64,000 bases of DNA from contig JACTTZ010000011.1 in NCBI GenBank assembly GCA_015660915.1, positions 1 through 64,000 on the forward strand, written 5' to 3'. The notes under the pieces are model-generated. The model worked only from the letters and a program-made list of their open reading frames with translations, was not told the origin of the DNA and did no database searches. Each line of letters starts with the position of its first letter. Within the stretch, counting starts at the first letter, position 1. The translations under genes and the position numbers were made by a program. This DNA is from Methanomicrobia archaeon (GTDB taxonomy: Archaea; Halobacteriota; Bog-38; Methanoflorentales; Methanoflorentaceae). This document shows positions 51,084 to 60,530 of this stretch, piece after piece.

Positions 51084-52721
51084 TTATGGCCATCGACGTC
51101 GGGGATCCGTTACTATGTCCACCAGTGTCGGTTTTTTTGCGGAGAGAGCACTTTTCAATGCGTCTTTTAGATCGTGGGGACCTTCAACTCGGAATCCCTC
51201 TCCTCCACAGTCGTCTGCGTAACGTGCAAAGTCAATTCTATGTAAATCAGTGGCAAAATGTGGGACACCGGCTTCATCTTGTTCGTGCTCGATCATTGCA
51301 AGTTTGGCGTTGTCGAGCAGAACGACGGTTATAGGCAGCTCGTTAGCCACTGCGGTGACAAAATCGCCCATAACCATGGTAAACCCGCCATCGCCCGTCG
51401 TGCGGACCACCTGTCTTGTCGTGTAAGTGAGTTGCGCAGCTAGTGCTGCTGGAAGCCCAAACCCCATTGAGGCGACATATCCCGATATCAAGATATCTTG
51501 ATCGCTCGCGACGAAGTTACGAGCAAACCAAAGGGTATTATCGCCGACGTCGTTTGCTATGATGGCGTCGCGATCGACCACCTCTTGCAAGGCGTGCATT
51601 ATTTGTGGCCCTCGCACGGGCGGAACGTCAGACGTGATCTCTCGCTGCTTCTTCTGTTCCCAGCGTTTTTTGATCTGCCCCAACTGATCTAAGTAGGCGT
51701 CGTTGCGCTTATCCGCCACTTTGTCGTGCAGCGCTGGCAAAACCATTGCGGCATCTCCCACGATGCCGACTCGTACGGGGAACTTCTTTCCGATCGTCAT
51801 CGGGTCGAGATCAATTTGAACCTGTGGTACATACGAAGGTACGGCTGTCTTGTCTGAATATGAACATCCGACCGCGATCAGCAAATCCGCACCAAACACC
51901 ATACGCTTCGCCGGGTCGGTCCCAATGTCGCCCATGACCCCCAAAGCCAGAGGGTGGTCTTCGGGAACAACGCCTTTTGCTTTGTACGTAGTAGCGATTG
52001 GAGCGTTGATCTTTTCCGCTAACGACAGAACGGCGCCTCTTTGTCTTCGAGCGCCGTATCCAACGACCAATACGGGCCTTTCCACGGAATCAATAGCGTC
52101 GGTTGCGGCTTGAATCAATTCAGGATGCGGCATCAGTCGCAAATCGGGCAAGCGGCCCTCTCTTGGCTTGACCTTCATGTTAGGGAGAACAGGAAGTGAT
52201 TGCACGTTCGTTGGGATGCCGAGATGAGAGACCCCTCGCCCAACTATCGCTCCTTTCATCGCCAGGGCGAGAAGCTCAGTAACTTGGTCCGGCGAGTCAA
52301 TAACCTCGTTGAAATCGGCGACTGCCTCAAACAAGGCGTGTTGATCGATCTCTTGAAACGAGCCTAGTCCCAGGAACTGCAGCGCAACTTGTCCTGTCAG
52401 AGCAAGAACCGGCGCACGATCCATTTTTGCGTCGTACAGCCCTGTGATCAAATTCGTCGCTCCGGGTCCGGCTATTGTAAGACAAACGCCCAACTCTCCG
52501 GTGAGCTTCGCGTACGCGGAAGCCATGAAAGCGGCGACCTCTTCGTGCCGTACGAGAACAAAGCGTATACGGTCACCTCGTCTCCTGATTGCGTCAACGA
52601 TTGCGAGTGACGTTTCCCCAGGAATTCCATAGACCTGACCTACGCCCCATTCTACAAGTTGCTCAACTATCGCGTCAGCTACCAATCGTTCGGATTGGCT
52701 TTGCGCAGGAACGTCAACCAC
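51084..52721 (-). CDS. Thiamine-diphosphate enzyme of the acetolactate synthase / pyruvate oxidase group
   Basis: From GTG 52721 (AAAGGAG about 10 bases upstream) a 545-residue TPP enzyme. The Pyr domain has the catalytic Glu in VLVRHEEVAAFMASAYAKLT. A central FAD/nucleotide-type domain has RPVLVVGYGARRQRG. The PP domain's TPP-Mg motif is TTGDGGFTMVMGDFVTAVAN. There is no small regulatory ALS subunit nearby. The middle and tail resemble PoxB/IlvB-like proteins rather than classical IlvB. Substrate is uncertain: pyruvate-based acetolactate or acetyl-phosphate chemistry. Confidence 0.82.
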   Translation of the reverse strand: MVDVPAQSQSERLVADAIVEQLVEWGVGQVYGIPGETSLAIVDAIRRRGDRIRFVLVRHEEVAAFMASAYAKLTGELGVCLTIAGPGATNLITGLYDAKMDRAPVLALTGQVALQFLGLGSFQEIDQHALFEAVADFNEVIDSPDQVTELLALAMKGAIVGRGVSHLGIPTNVQSLPVLPNMKVKPREGRLPDLRLMPHPELIQAATDAIDSVERPVLVVGYGARRQRGAVLSLAEKINAPIATTYKAKGVVPEDHPLALGVMGDIGTDPAKRMVFGADLLIAVGCSYSDKTAVPSYVPQVQIDLDPMTIGKKFPVRVGIVGDAAMVLPALHDKVADKRNDAYLDQLGQIKKRWEQKKQREITSDVPPVRGPQIMHALQEVVDRDAIIANDVGDNTLWFARNFVASDQDILISGYVASMGFGLPAALAAQLTYTTRQVVRTTGDGGFTMVMGDFVTAVANELPITVVLLDNAKLAMIEHEQDEAGVPHFATDLHRIDFARYADDCGGEGFRVEGPHDLKDALKSALSAKKPTLVDIVTDPRRRWP

Positions 52722-53022
52722 TATATACCAACTCCTTTCGGTTTTGCCACAAACGAAGAAAACGGTTCGCGTGAGCAAATCTTGAGTTGCTGCACGTCAA
52801 ATCGCTGTTGGGCCCTACTGATCTCTTACAGCTGCTCTGATTACTTAAGGATTTCACGTGAAAAAGCCTGAGTGGCGTCTCTCAGAGGGCGTGGCTAAGC
52901 CGCGTTGAAGGGCTAAAAAAGGCGCTTAAAGCGTGCAAAGACTTCATACTAGCCATTGCTGCCGTGCCGTGTGATGCGTAGCAGCGCAACATGCCGATGT
53001 GTTCTTGCGAGTCGACACTGAA

Positions 53023-54258
53023 TTACACCACTGTTGGATAGGTCACGCCTGAGAGTTCGCTTGTTTCGCGCGTGAGAGCGACGAGGTCGTTTGTGTCTAG
53101 CCTATGTACGTCGTCTTTGCCTAACGCTCGTGAAATATCGGCAAGCTCTAAGGATGAGACGCGAATGAAGTTGGCGAGCTTCTGAGCGTTCCTGTCGACG
53201 TTAAAGCGCTTGATGAGGTTGGGATCGTTCGTCGTTGTTCCCGTCGGACACTGGTTAGTCTCGCATATCCGGTAGTACTCGCACGACATTGCCCAGAGTG
53301 CAACCGTTGCGATATAAACTGCGTCAGCTCCGAGCGCTAAACACTTGGCAAAATCCCCTGACGTCCGCAATCCCCCTGCCGCGATGAGCTCGACGTGTGC
53401 CCTATATCCTATCTCGTCTAGATACCGGTGTGCTCGGGGGACGAAATTGATGAGGGGTAGTCCGAAGTTATCCCTGATGTGGCTCGGGGGAGCCCCGCTA
53501 CCCCCTCCAAACCCGTCAACGACGACGTAGTCGGGCTCCGCATAGACAATGACGTCGAGGTCCTTCTCGACGCGCCCGGCTGCGAACTTAATTCCGATGG
53601 GCCGGCCTCCCGTTATGTCTCGCAACGTATCGATCTTCTGCTTGAGATCTTCCACGCTATTAACGTCCGGGTGTCGAGCAGGACTTCGAGCGTCGGAGTT
53701 GACGGGAATGCCGCGCGTCTTAGCGATGAGCTCGGTCACTTTGTGAGCGGAAACGAAACTGCCAGTGCCAGGATACGCCGATTGACTGATCCGAAACTCT
53801 ACCATGTCGGCTTTTTTGAGTCGCTCATTCGACACGCCGAAGTGGCCGGTCGAGTATTGCAGCGTGATATACTTTGCAAACTCCCGTTCTTCATCGAGCA
53901 TCCCACCTTCTCCTGTGTTCGTGGCCGTACCTGCGAGCGTCGACGCCTTTGCGAGCGCAATTTTTTGCTCACGATTCAAGGCGCCAAGACTCATGCCAGA
54001 GATCATAATAGGCGTCTCGAGATGGATTGGCTTCTTCGAGCCTCTTCCCACAGTCGTGGCGGTATTGACCGACTCTTCAGCGTTCAAGGGAAAGTGGTGC
54101 AGCTGTGCTGGAAGGAAATTGAGCATGTCCAAGCTTGCCGGGAAGCGCTTCAGCGACCCCATTCCCTCTCGCAGTGACTTATTCAGTGTCGCTGCCTTTT
54201 TTACGTCAAGAATTCTTTTGTAATCCAAAGGATGCTCGTAATACGCAATTTCTCGCAT
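53023..54258 (-). CDS. FMN-binding glutamate synthase domain protein (archaeal GltS core)
   Basis: A 411-residue protein equal to the central FMN domain of glutamate synthase large subunits. The FMN/substrate barrel includes TPIMISGMSLGALNREQKIA, NTGEGGMLDEE, GHFGVSNERLKKAD, YVVVDGFGGGSGAPPSHIRD and ELIAAGGLRTSGDFAKCLAL. The 3Fe-4S-type cysteines are in CEYYRICETNQCPTG. No glutaminase or beta-subunit gene adjoins it, as common in archaea where these lie elsewhere. GGGGGG 5 bases before the ATG acts as SD. Confidence 0.88.
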   Translation of the reverse strand: MREIAYYEHPLDYKRILDVKKAATLNKSLREGMGSLKRFPASLDMLNFLPAQLHHFPLNAEESVNTATTVGRGSKKPIHLETPIMISGMSLGALNREQKIALAKASTLAGTATNTGEGGMLDEEREFAKYITLQYSTGHFGVSNERLKKADMVEFRISQSAYPGTGSFVSAHKVTELIAKTRGIPVNSDARSPARHPDVNSVEDLKQKIDTLRDITGGRPIGIKFAAGRVEKDLDVIVYAEPDYVVVDGFGGGSGAPPSHIRDNFGLPLINFVPRAHRYLDEIGYRAHVELIAAGGLRTSGDFAKCLALGADAVYIATVALWAMSCEYYRICETNQCPTGTTTNDPNLIKRFNVDRNAQKLANFIRVSSLELADISRALGKDDVHRLDTNDLVALTRETSELSGVTYPTVV

Positions 54259-54406
54259 AACAACCCCCCAGCGTCAATGCCGCTTATCACAGCGGTTGAG
54301 TAATATTTATTCATTCCTAAACTAATAAAACGATAACTGCGAGGAGTTCGCGGGCTCGGTATTGTATCAAGGCCGACGTGCTTAACGAGCGAGACGCAGG
54401 AGGCAT

Positions 54407-54823
54407 ATGACGACGCGCGGCACGAGACAAAAACGGCTGGCCGATAGCAGGCGTCAGCTCACAAAACTGCTCGTGATTGCTGCTCTTATTAAGTACGGAC
54501 TGCCGATAAGTGCCATTGACGTCGGTACAGTTAGCCAAGACGAGATCGACGAGGCAGCGGATCTCGCTCGACACGGATCGCTGCACGTGCCAAAGGTCTT
54601 GATAAACGTCAAGCGTTTCGATCGCTTTGAACGCTACGTGCCGGCCTGGTCGCGCCTGTCTATCGAAACGCGGGTTTTGGAGGTTCTCGTCCAGTTAGAA
54701 AGTGGTGAAATTATCGTCGGCTTGCCGCATGGCGCGGAGAAACGATGTGTCGTCGTTCCGAGCGCTTTAGAACAGGAGTTTCAAGAGCTGCAGCGCTTTC
54801 CGTCTCGTGCAGTTGGGGGTTAG
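54407..54823 (+). CDS. Hypothetical protein, 138 residues
   Basis: The ATG at 54407 has AGGAGG just upstream, so it is a real gene. The chain is soluble, with a basic N-terminus (TRGTRQKRLADSRRQL), a helix (LVIAALIKYGLPISAID), an acidic stretch (TVSQDEIDEAADLARHG) and a beta-rich end (VLEVLVQLESGEIIVGLPHG, EKRCVVVPSALEQEFQEL). No family was recognised. Its neighbour downstream encodes an Ig-like lipoprotein. Confidence 0.6.
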   Translation: MTTRGTRQKRLADSRRQLTKLLVIAALIKYGLPISAIDVGTVSQDEIDEAADLARHGSLHVPKVLINVKRFDRFERYVPAWSRLSIETRVLEVLVQLESGEIIVGLPHGAEKRCVVVPSALEQEFQELQRFPSRAVGG

Positions 54824-54972
54824 CTGCGCTGAAAGACGCGTCGCAGTCGGTCGGCGGAGAGGGCCAAAGCCCTTCTCGTTTCAGGGTTTGGCGGTTCTTG
54901 TTGTTTACGCGCGTGCGACGAGCGGCTCTCATTACAGAAAGCTTTATCTCAGTCGCGTCCTTCGTACCGACC

Positions 54973-55440
54973 GTGCGAAAAACGATTGCATTAGCGCTCT
55001 GCATCGTGCTTTGCGGTTGCTTCGTCAGCGGCTGCGTAGGTAACACGTCTAGTCAGAACGTAACGAGCCAAGGATCGAGCAGTTTGATAGCGACAGAACT
55101 TTCGCTGAGTTCAGCATCGGCCGCGTTAGGTGATCCGGTATCGGTACAAGCGGTCTTGAAGGACAGCAGTGGACGTGCGTTGGACGGCAAGGTCGTCGAG
55201 TGGTTTATAGATGGCGGATCGGTAGGCAAAAGCCAAATGAAAAACGGCACTACAACGCTGAGCTTGACCGGTGAGTACACCGGCAACTTGGGTCTTGGCA
55301 CACATCAGATGCAGGTAAATTTCTACGGGGATACGACCTATGAGAGCAGTACGGCGACTTCTTTTCTAATAATTACGGCGACTGGACTGGAAGGAACCGT
55401 TGCAAACGAGTCCGTCGTCAACGCTTCCGCATCGATCTAA
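54973..55440 (+). CDS. Lipoprotein with one Ig-like beta-sandwich domain
   Basis: From GTG 54973 the signal is VRKTIALALCIVLCGCFVSG followed by C, a lipobox. A Ser-rich linker leads to an Ig-like domain (about 30-125): LSLSSASAALGDPVSVQAVL, GKVVEWFIDGGSVG, YTGNLGLGTHQMQVNFYGD and TTYESSTATSFLIITA. The pattern GxHxxxxxFxGDxxY is shared with the lipoprotein at 59539, so the two are paralogous. The start has no strong SD, and the frame is open upstream. It is likely displayed on the outer face of the membrane. Confidence 0.7.
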   Translation: MRKTIALALCIVLCGCFVSGCVGNTSSQNVTSQGSSSLIATELSLSSASAALGDPVSVQAVLKDSSGRALDGKVVEWFIDGGSVGKSQMKNGTTTLSLTGEYTGNLGLGTHQMQVNFYGDTTYESSTATSFLIITATGLEGTVANESVVNASASI

Positions 55441-55567
55441 CGAAAGCAGCGCACTGAAAGCGCCGTTCGGCGCTTGAAAGACGCCTCTGTTTATTTGTAA
55501 ATTGTAAAAGAGAGGTGATAAGCACGCTCCTACGTGCAACGGGGGTATCTCCGAGTATCGTCGACCT

Positions 55568-55705
55568 TCAATCGATCTTCGTCTCGTTTACGTACCGGGA
55601 GAAGTTCGGATTCTTAAGGTCGATAAGATCAAGGAAATTCTCAAAATCTTCTTCTTGTTCAAGCCCAAAGAGCTCAGTCTCAAAGGTCGATGCTTGACAA
55701 TTCAT
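55568..55705 (-). CDS. Leaderless acidic small protein, 45 residues
   Basis: The frame encodes MNCQASTFETELFGLEQEED and ends NFLDLIDLKNPNFSRYVNETKID (shown as FENFLDLIDLKNPN then FSRYVNETKID). It is strongly acidic and soluble. The promoter is the main support: on the minus strand TTTAAATA at about 55730-55737 lies 25-30 bases before the ATG, which places the transcript start at or next to the start codon, a leaderless layout. The opposite strand shows no such promoter. No family was recognised. Confidence 0.5.
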   Translation of the reverse strand: MNCQASTFETELFGLEQEEDFENFLDLIDLKNPNFSRYVNETKID

Positions 55706-55963
55706 TTCTCGTAATAGGATTGTAGATCCTATTTAAACCTTGTCTTTTGCGCTTAAGTCAAAAAAAAGGCGTTCTTGCCTCTATGTCGACAGCGCTCGCA
55801 GTGCAGCGAACCTCTCCCGCTTCGTAGTGCTCCAATGGAAGCCCTACGATGGTGGACGAGAAGCCGGCTCATGGTGCTGAGCGTGTCAACATGCGTGTGG
55901 CCGCTATTTATGAGCCGGGCCTGTGCAGAGGATTATATATGAAGTGCAACAGGTTCATGCGTG

Positions 55964-56254
55964 ATGAATCCTGAGATTGACCTTAATCAGCTCGTCGATG
56001 AGTTTTTGGGCTTAGAAAAATTTATGGAAGAATCCAAACAGTACGAAAGCGTCGTTGCGGCACCCTCGCTTTCAGACGACCGGCTGCTTTTAGAGCAAGA
56101 CTGGCAAAGATTTGTCGCCTACAAGTACAGCCAGGCACGTATACGGGAAGGCTTGCAGAACGCGATGCGTGATGGCTACATCTTGCTGCTCGAAAGGCTG
56201 AGTGCAGTGGCACGGCAGGTTGGCGTGGACGCGGGTGAGCTCGACAGAGAATAG
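55964..56254 (+). CDS. Hypothetical helical protein, 96 residues
   Basis: MNPEIDLNQLVDEFLGLEKF starts a soluble, helical chain containing EQDWQRFVAYKYSQARIREG and LLLERLSAVARQVGVDAGEL. TATATA near 55934-55941 is about 25 bases upstream, so the transcript may be nearly leaderless. A GTG one codon earlier is possible. No family was recognised. A short gene-free gap follows. Confidence 0.55.
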   Translation: MNPEIDLNQLVDEFLGLEKFMEESKQYESVVAAPSLSDDRLLLEQDWQRFVAYKYSQARIREGLQNAMRDGYILLLERLSAVARQVGVDAGELDRE

Positions 56255-56438
56255 TAGCGCACGAGCCGTGTTTGAAGGGTCAAGGACCGATCTGTAATAG
56301 TCGCTTTTAGCGAGCGCATGTGCGTGCAAGCTTGCGTTTATCCTCGGTTTTGCCTTGGTTGTTGACGCTAGAACGGGCTCAGCACTAAATACGTGGCAGT
56401 ACTACGACCTATAACGATTAACGATCGAGGCACACCTA

Positions 56439-56801
56439 ATGAATATTGAAAGACTTCACCAGCTCTTCAATGCTATCCTGTCTGAAATGGAACGAGAGCT
56501 GAAGAGTTACGCGTCGCTTTTTTGCGCTGAACGCGGGTATTGCATCAACGATTCGATCATGGTTGTCGACGATGGAGGACTCTTGCCGGCAATTCACGTC
56601 GCTTTGACCCCCGCGTTACGATACGAGCTGCCACAGCTTGCACACCTTACCACTGAACTCGAGAATGACCTTAACAACATCGTCTTTAACTACGCCTATG
56701 ATACGAGACACAGGATAGGCGCAGAAGGTTCGAAAACGATCGGACGCATTCCGCATGTCAGTGAGCATGTCTGGCGGCTAATGACCGTATCGCAAAACTA
56801 G
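56439..56801 (+). CDS. Hypothetical protein, 120 residues
   Basis: MNIERLHQLFNAILSEMERE starts a mixed helical/beta protein. Its middle (MVVDDGGLLPAIHVALTPAL) may form strands, and its end has RIPHVSEHVWRLMTVSQ. GAGG lies about 9 bases upstream of the ATG. No family was recognised. It lies just ahead of the amt promoter but is probably transcribed separately. Confidence 0.55.
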   Translation: MNIERLHQLFNAILSEMERELKSYASLFCAERGYCINDSIMVVDDGGLLPAIHVALTPALRYELPQLAHLTTELENDLNNIVFNYAYDTRHRIGAEGSKTIGRIPHVSEHVWRLMTVSQN

Positions 56802-56903
56802 TCCCGCCTGCACTCGACGCGCGTTTCGGGCCCGTTCAATTTGTTCTGAGCGATAGTACTCCGCTTTTTTAACGCCTCTATCGTTCATGAGCTAAGAGAA
56901 ATG

Positions 56904-56947
56904 CTTTTATACAGTTTAATATTATTGGGTGACGGAAGTAGGCTTCC
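56904..56947 (+). promoter_or_regulatory. amt-glnK promoter with NrpR-type operator
   Basis: CTTTTATAC (56904-56912) is the TATA box, with a start expected near 56935. GGAA-N6-TTCC, read as GGAAGTAGGCTTCC (56934-56947), lies at that point. It matches the GGAA-N6-TTCC operator known for the archaeal nitrogen repressor NrpR in methanogens. Its position overlaps the expected start, as in known NrpR-repressed promoters. Control of ammonium uptake by nitrogen status is thus predicted. Confidence 0.65.
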
Positions 56948-57001
56948 TACTTCTTACTTTCTGCACACGAAAGACTTGTTTGTTCGGACACGGAGGAACA
57001 C

Positions 57002-58222
57002 ATGGTTACTGCCGTTCTCAGTTCGGGAGATACCGCTTGGATGCTTATGTCCACGGCTCTCGTAATGTTGATGACCATTCCTGGATTGGCCTTGTTCTAT
57101 GCCGGGCTCGTTAAAAAGGAGACCGTCTTAAATACCATTTTCCTGTCTTTTTCGGCGTACGCTGTGGTGAGCATCATCTGGTTCGCTTATGGATACCCGA
57201 TGGTGTTTGGCCCTGACGTGCACGGCTTTATCGGCGTTCCAGGGGACTTCTTCTTCCATAATGTGGTGGAATCGAATACGTTGGTTGGGTCGATACCCAC
57301 CAGCGTCTACGCGGCTTACCAAATGACGTTCGCAGCGATTGCCGTGGCGCTTATCTCGGGCGCTATCATCGGACGGATGAAGTTTGGCGCGTGGATGCTG
57401 TTTATTCCCTTGTGGGCCACGTTTGTCTACCTTCCGGTCGCTCACTGGGTGTGGGGCGGCGGGTGGCTCGCACAACTCGGCGTCCTTGATTGGGCCGGCG
57501 GCACCGTCGTTCACATCAATAGCGGCGTTGCGGCATTAGCCCTCATCCTGGTGCTCAAAGGCAGAAAGGAACGAAGTCTGCTGCCACACCAGCTCGGGTA
57601 TGCGATTATAGGCGCTGGTCTACTCTGGTTCGGCTGGTTTGGCTTCAACGCGGGGTCCGCGCTCTCTGCTGGGCAGCTCGCCGGCTCGGCGTTCATCGTT
57701 ACGAACACATCTGCGGCCGCTGCCATGCTTTCGTGGATGCTGATCGAATACCTGCGATTCGGCAAAGCGACCATGTTAGGCGCAGCCTCAGGCATAGTCG
57801 CAGGCTTGGTCGCGATTACTCCGGCAGCAGGATTCGTTAACATCCCTGCGGCTATCGTGATCGGTTTCGTGACCTCGCTCGTGTCGTACACAGCGATTTC
57901 CTACATCAAGCCGCGGCTTGGCTATGACGATGCGCTCGACGTGTTTGGCGTGCACGGGTTCTCAGGCATTTGGGGTGCACTCGCAACCGGAATCTTCGCC
58001 AGTCCCCTTATTAACGCGGCGGGCGCCGGCCTTGCCTATGGCAATCCCGCACAGCTAGGTATACAAGCCGTGGCGGTGGCAGCTACGTTTGCCTACTCCT
58101 TTGTGGCCACGTTGATCATCGCCAAAGTGATCGACCTTACTATAGGGCTGCGCGTTACCGCGGAGCAAGAGGTTCAGGGCTTGGATCAGGCGCTGCACGA
58201 CGAGTCAGCGTATCACATATAA
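57002..58222 (+). CDS. amt: Ammonium transporter Amt
   Basis: A 406-residue, 11-span Amt/Rh channel. The first span has [20 protein letters not shown]. The conserved pore histidines are at [18 protein letters not shown] (His about 170) and [16 protein letters not shown] (His about 318). The start has GGAGG 8 bases upstream. glnK follows 45 bases after the stop, the usual pair in which GlnK plugs the channel when nitrogen is ample. The promoter carries a NrpR-type site. Confidence 0.95.
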   Translation: MVTAVLSSGDTAWMLMSTALVMLMTIPGLALFYAGLVKKETVLNTIFLSFSAYAVVSIIWFAYGYPMVFGPDVHGFIGVPGDFFFHNVVESNTLVGSIPTSVYAAYQMTFAAIAVALISGAIIGRMKFGAWMLFIPLWATFVYLPVAHWVWGGGWLAQLGVLDWAGGTVVHINSGVAALALILVLKGRKERSLLPHQLGYAIIGAGLLWFGWFGFNAGSALSAGQLAGSAFIVTNTSAAAAMLSWMLIEYLRFGKATMLGAASGIVAGLVAITPAAGFVNIPAAIVIGFVTSLVSYTAISYIKPRLGYDDALDVFGVHGFSGIWGALATGIFASPLINAAGAGLAYGNPAQLGIQAVAVAATFAYSFVATLIIAKVIDLTIGLRVTAEQEVQGLDQALHDESAYHI

Positions 58223-58255
58223 CCTTTGGGCGTATATGCGTTAGACAGGATTTGA

Positions 58256-58606
<351 letters not shown>

Positions 58607-58617
58607 GCGGCACTGTT

Positions 58618-58648
58618 GGTGATGGCGTGCCCATCACCTCTCTTTTTT
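58618..58648 (+). terminator. Terminator after amt-glnK
   Basis: GGTGATGG and CCATCACC form a perfect 8-bp stem with a 5-base loop, followed by TCTCTTTTTT. It is the clearest hairpin-plus-T-tract in the window and marks the end of the two-gene unit. Confidence 0.7.
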
Positions 58649-58701
58649 AAAGTACGTTGTTTCCGTGCCGACAGCGCTGCCGCGCTTTGCCTCGCAACGT
58701 G

Positions 58702-59121
58702 CTATGTCGCTCGACTTCCGGGACCGAAACTGGCAGACCGATCAATTACGTCAACTGGCTCGAGGACCCAGGCGCCATCGAGATCGACGGTACGGGCCCG
58801 TAACTCATCGAGGAACTTCTCATAGAGGGGACCGGTGGTTTGGAACTCTTTGACGCTGCAGATTATCTGATACGCGATTTGAAGCTCTCCTCGCTCTGAA
58901 ACGCACAAGATCGATACCAGGCTGCCGGTGTCCATGTGGCGCAGGAGCTCACTATCGAGTTGTTTCGCGACAGTCTGAGCGAACACGATGATGCTTGGCT
59001 CAGGCGCTCTGACGGCTTTGACGGCCACTAGGCTCGTCGATCCGTTCTCGGCAATCGTCGCGAGCGTCTTTACGGCGTCGCGATCGTTAAGCAACGCCAT
59101 TACGTCGTCAGGAAGATCCAT
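58702..59121 (-). CDS. PPOX-class flavin-binding split-barrel protein
   Basis: A 139-residue split-barrel protein of the pyridoxamine-phosphate-oxidase-like class. It has DDVMALLNDRDAVKTLATIA, TSLVAVKAVRAPEPSIIVFA and the closing GELQIAYQIICSVKEFQTTG. Members bind FMN or F420 and reduce small molecules. Ligand and substrate are not fixed by sequence. It is convergent with glnK, whose terminator lies between them. Confidence 0.72.
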   Translation of the reverse strand: MDLPDDVMALLNDRDAVKTLATIAENGSTSLVAVKAVRAPEPSIIVFAQTVAKQLDSELLRHMDTGSLVSILCVSERGELQIAYQIICSVKEFQTTGPLYEKFLDELRARTVDLDGAWVLEPVDVIDRSASFGPGSRAT

Positions 59122-59160
59122 GGTAACCGCCTCTTTCGACGATGCGTCGCAAACAGGACG

Positions 59161-59403
59161 CTAATCGTGGTCCAATTCAGAAACGTATAGCACGTTGTTG
59201 CCGCGCAGTATGAGTTTGCCAAGCGTTACGCGCCTGTGGTTTCTGCATTGCTCGGCCTCGGCAAGCGAAATGTTCCAGTGGGGATCGTACCCCAGAAACG
59301 TTCCCTTGAACACCTGCGCGCCTTTCAAGCGTACGGAAACACTCTTGCCGATATTGCGGGACAACACGTCAAAGGGTCTTTTCGTCTGTGTCGTCTGTGT
59401 CAT
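59161..59403 (-). CDS. Sm-like archaeal RNA-binding protein (LSm)
   Basis: An 80-residue Sm fold with both Sm motifs: RPFDVLSRNIGKSVSVRLKG and GTFLGYDPHWNISLAEAEQC (motif 1, with the D-H-x-N U-binding loop), then LGKLILRGNNVLYVSE (motif 2). It forms a ring that binds U-rich RNA. It is divergent from the Ig-like lipoprotein gene. The PPOX gene starts 40 bases after its stop, so they may form an operon. Confidence 0.92.
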   Translation of the reverse strand: MTQTTQTKRPFDVLSRNIGKSVSVRLKGAQVFKGTFLGYDPHWNISLAEAEQCRNHRRVTLGKLILRGNNVLYVSELDHD

Positions 59404-59538
59404 GTTCGTTCTTCATTGCCCGTCGTTCACTGGTCGCCGGGTCTACGCAACCACCTACAAGTCTGCGTTCACCTACATAAAGGATGGTGCTCGACGAAGC
59501 TTTCACAATCTTTATCTCTTGAAATGGGGGTATTATGT

Positions 59539-60300
59539 GTGATGCTGAAGCTCTTGGCCGTCGCAGCTTCGATTTTACTTGTAACGTTCACCGCCGGGTG
59601 TTTACAGCAGGCGCACACGAGTCCTACACTCGCGAACTCTGCTGCCACCAGTACACTCAAGGTCACCGCTCCGGCCGTGGTGAGCCGCAGCCAGTTCGCG
59701 ACGTTTACGTGCCAGCTCAACGCGACGCGTGGTCAGGGCTTGGACAACAAGGAGATTAGCTGGGCAATTGACGACGTGAACAAAGGGACCTCGCAAACCG
59801 TCTGGGGATTTGGGACGTTCAACTTGACGGTGGATCAGACCCAAGGTCTGTCGATCGGCAAGCATGTTCTCACTGCTTCCTTTGCCGGTGATTATGATTA
59901 CGACGCGGCGAAAGCGACGACGACGTTCCAGGTCCAGACCGCCCCGACGGCAACCCCTACTCCGAGCGCCTCGACCGCCCCTGCGAGCGCGGCTTCAATA
60001 GCGCTCAGCGTGCCCTCGACGGCGAGCCGCGACTCATATTTGACCGGAACGTACGCAGGAATGGGACGCAACCAGAACCTCTACGTCTTGGTAAAACCCG
60101 CCGGGAACAACACGTGGACTGTGCAGGACGCCCCGATAACGTATCTCAACGGAACGTACAGCGTTCACGTGCACTTCAACTCGCAGGGCAACGCTGATTT
60201 GGCTGCAATTATCACGGCGAGCACGCTTAACCCAGGGAGTACGACTAACTCTCTGCCGAAAACGCTCGCAGTAAGTCGCGTTTCAACGACGGTAAAGTGA
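59539..60300 (+). CDS. Lipoprotein with Ig-like domain and second beta domain
   Basis: From GTG 59539 (or ATG 59542; GGGGGT lies 7-10 bases upstream) the signal reads VMLKLLAVAASILLVTFTAG followed by C. The first domain (about 35-135) is Ig-like, with KEISWAIDDVNKGTSQTV, LSIGKHVLTASFAGDYDYDA and TFQVQ, sharing its ending pattern with the lipoprotein at 54973. A Thr/Pro/Ser linker (TPTPSASTAPASA) leads to a second beta domain, VPSTASRDSYLTGTYAGMG with NTWTVQDAPITYLNGTYS. It is probably exposed on the cell surface. Function is unknown. Confidence 0.75.
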   Translation: MMLKLLAVAASILLVTFTAGCLQQAHTSPTLANSAATSTLKVTAPAVVSRSQFATFTCQLNATRGQGLDNKEISWAIDDVNKGTSQTVWGFGTFNLTVDQTQGLSIGKHVLTASFAGDYDYDAAKATTTFQVQTAPTATPTPSASTAPASAASIALSVPSTASRDSYLTGTYAGMGRNQNLYVLVKPAGNNTWTVQDAPITYLNGTYSVHVHFNSQGNADLAAIITASTLNPGSTTNSLPKTLAVSRVSTTVK

Positions 60301-60530
60301 AGGTACCAGCCAGTTGCTGAGGGTTAACTCTTTCTTTGCGCTGGAAAGTGTCTAGGCGGTTAACTCTTGCGGATTTGGGTGGCACTGCGGGCTCCTTTTC
60401 TTTTTGGCGACTACTATTAACATCACAAAATATAAGTAAAAACAGCGCGAGCATAGGACATCATTAATAGTGATAGTTAGACGATCGAGCCTTTGGAGCT
60501 AAAGGTGCTCTTCAAAAGAGGTGTAGTACG

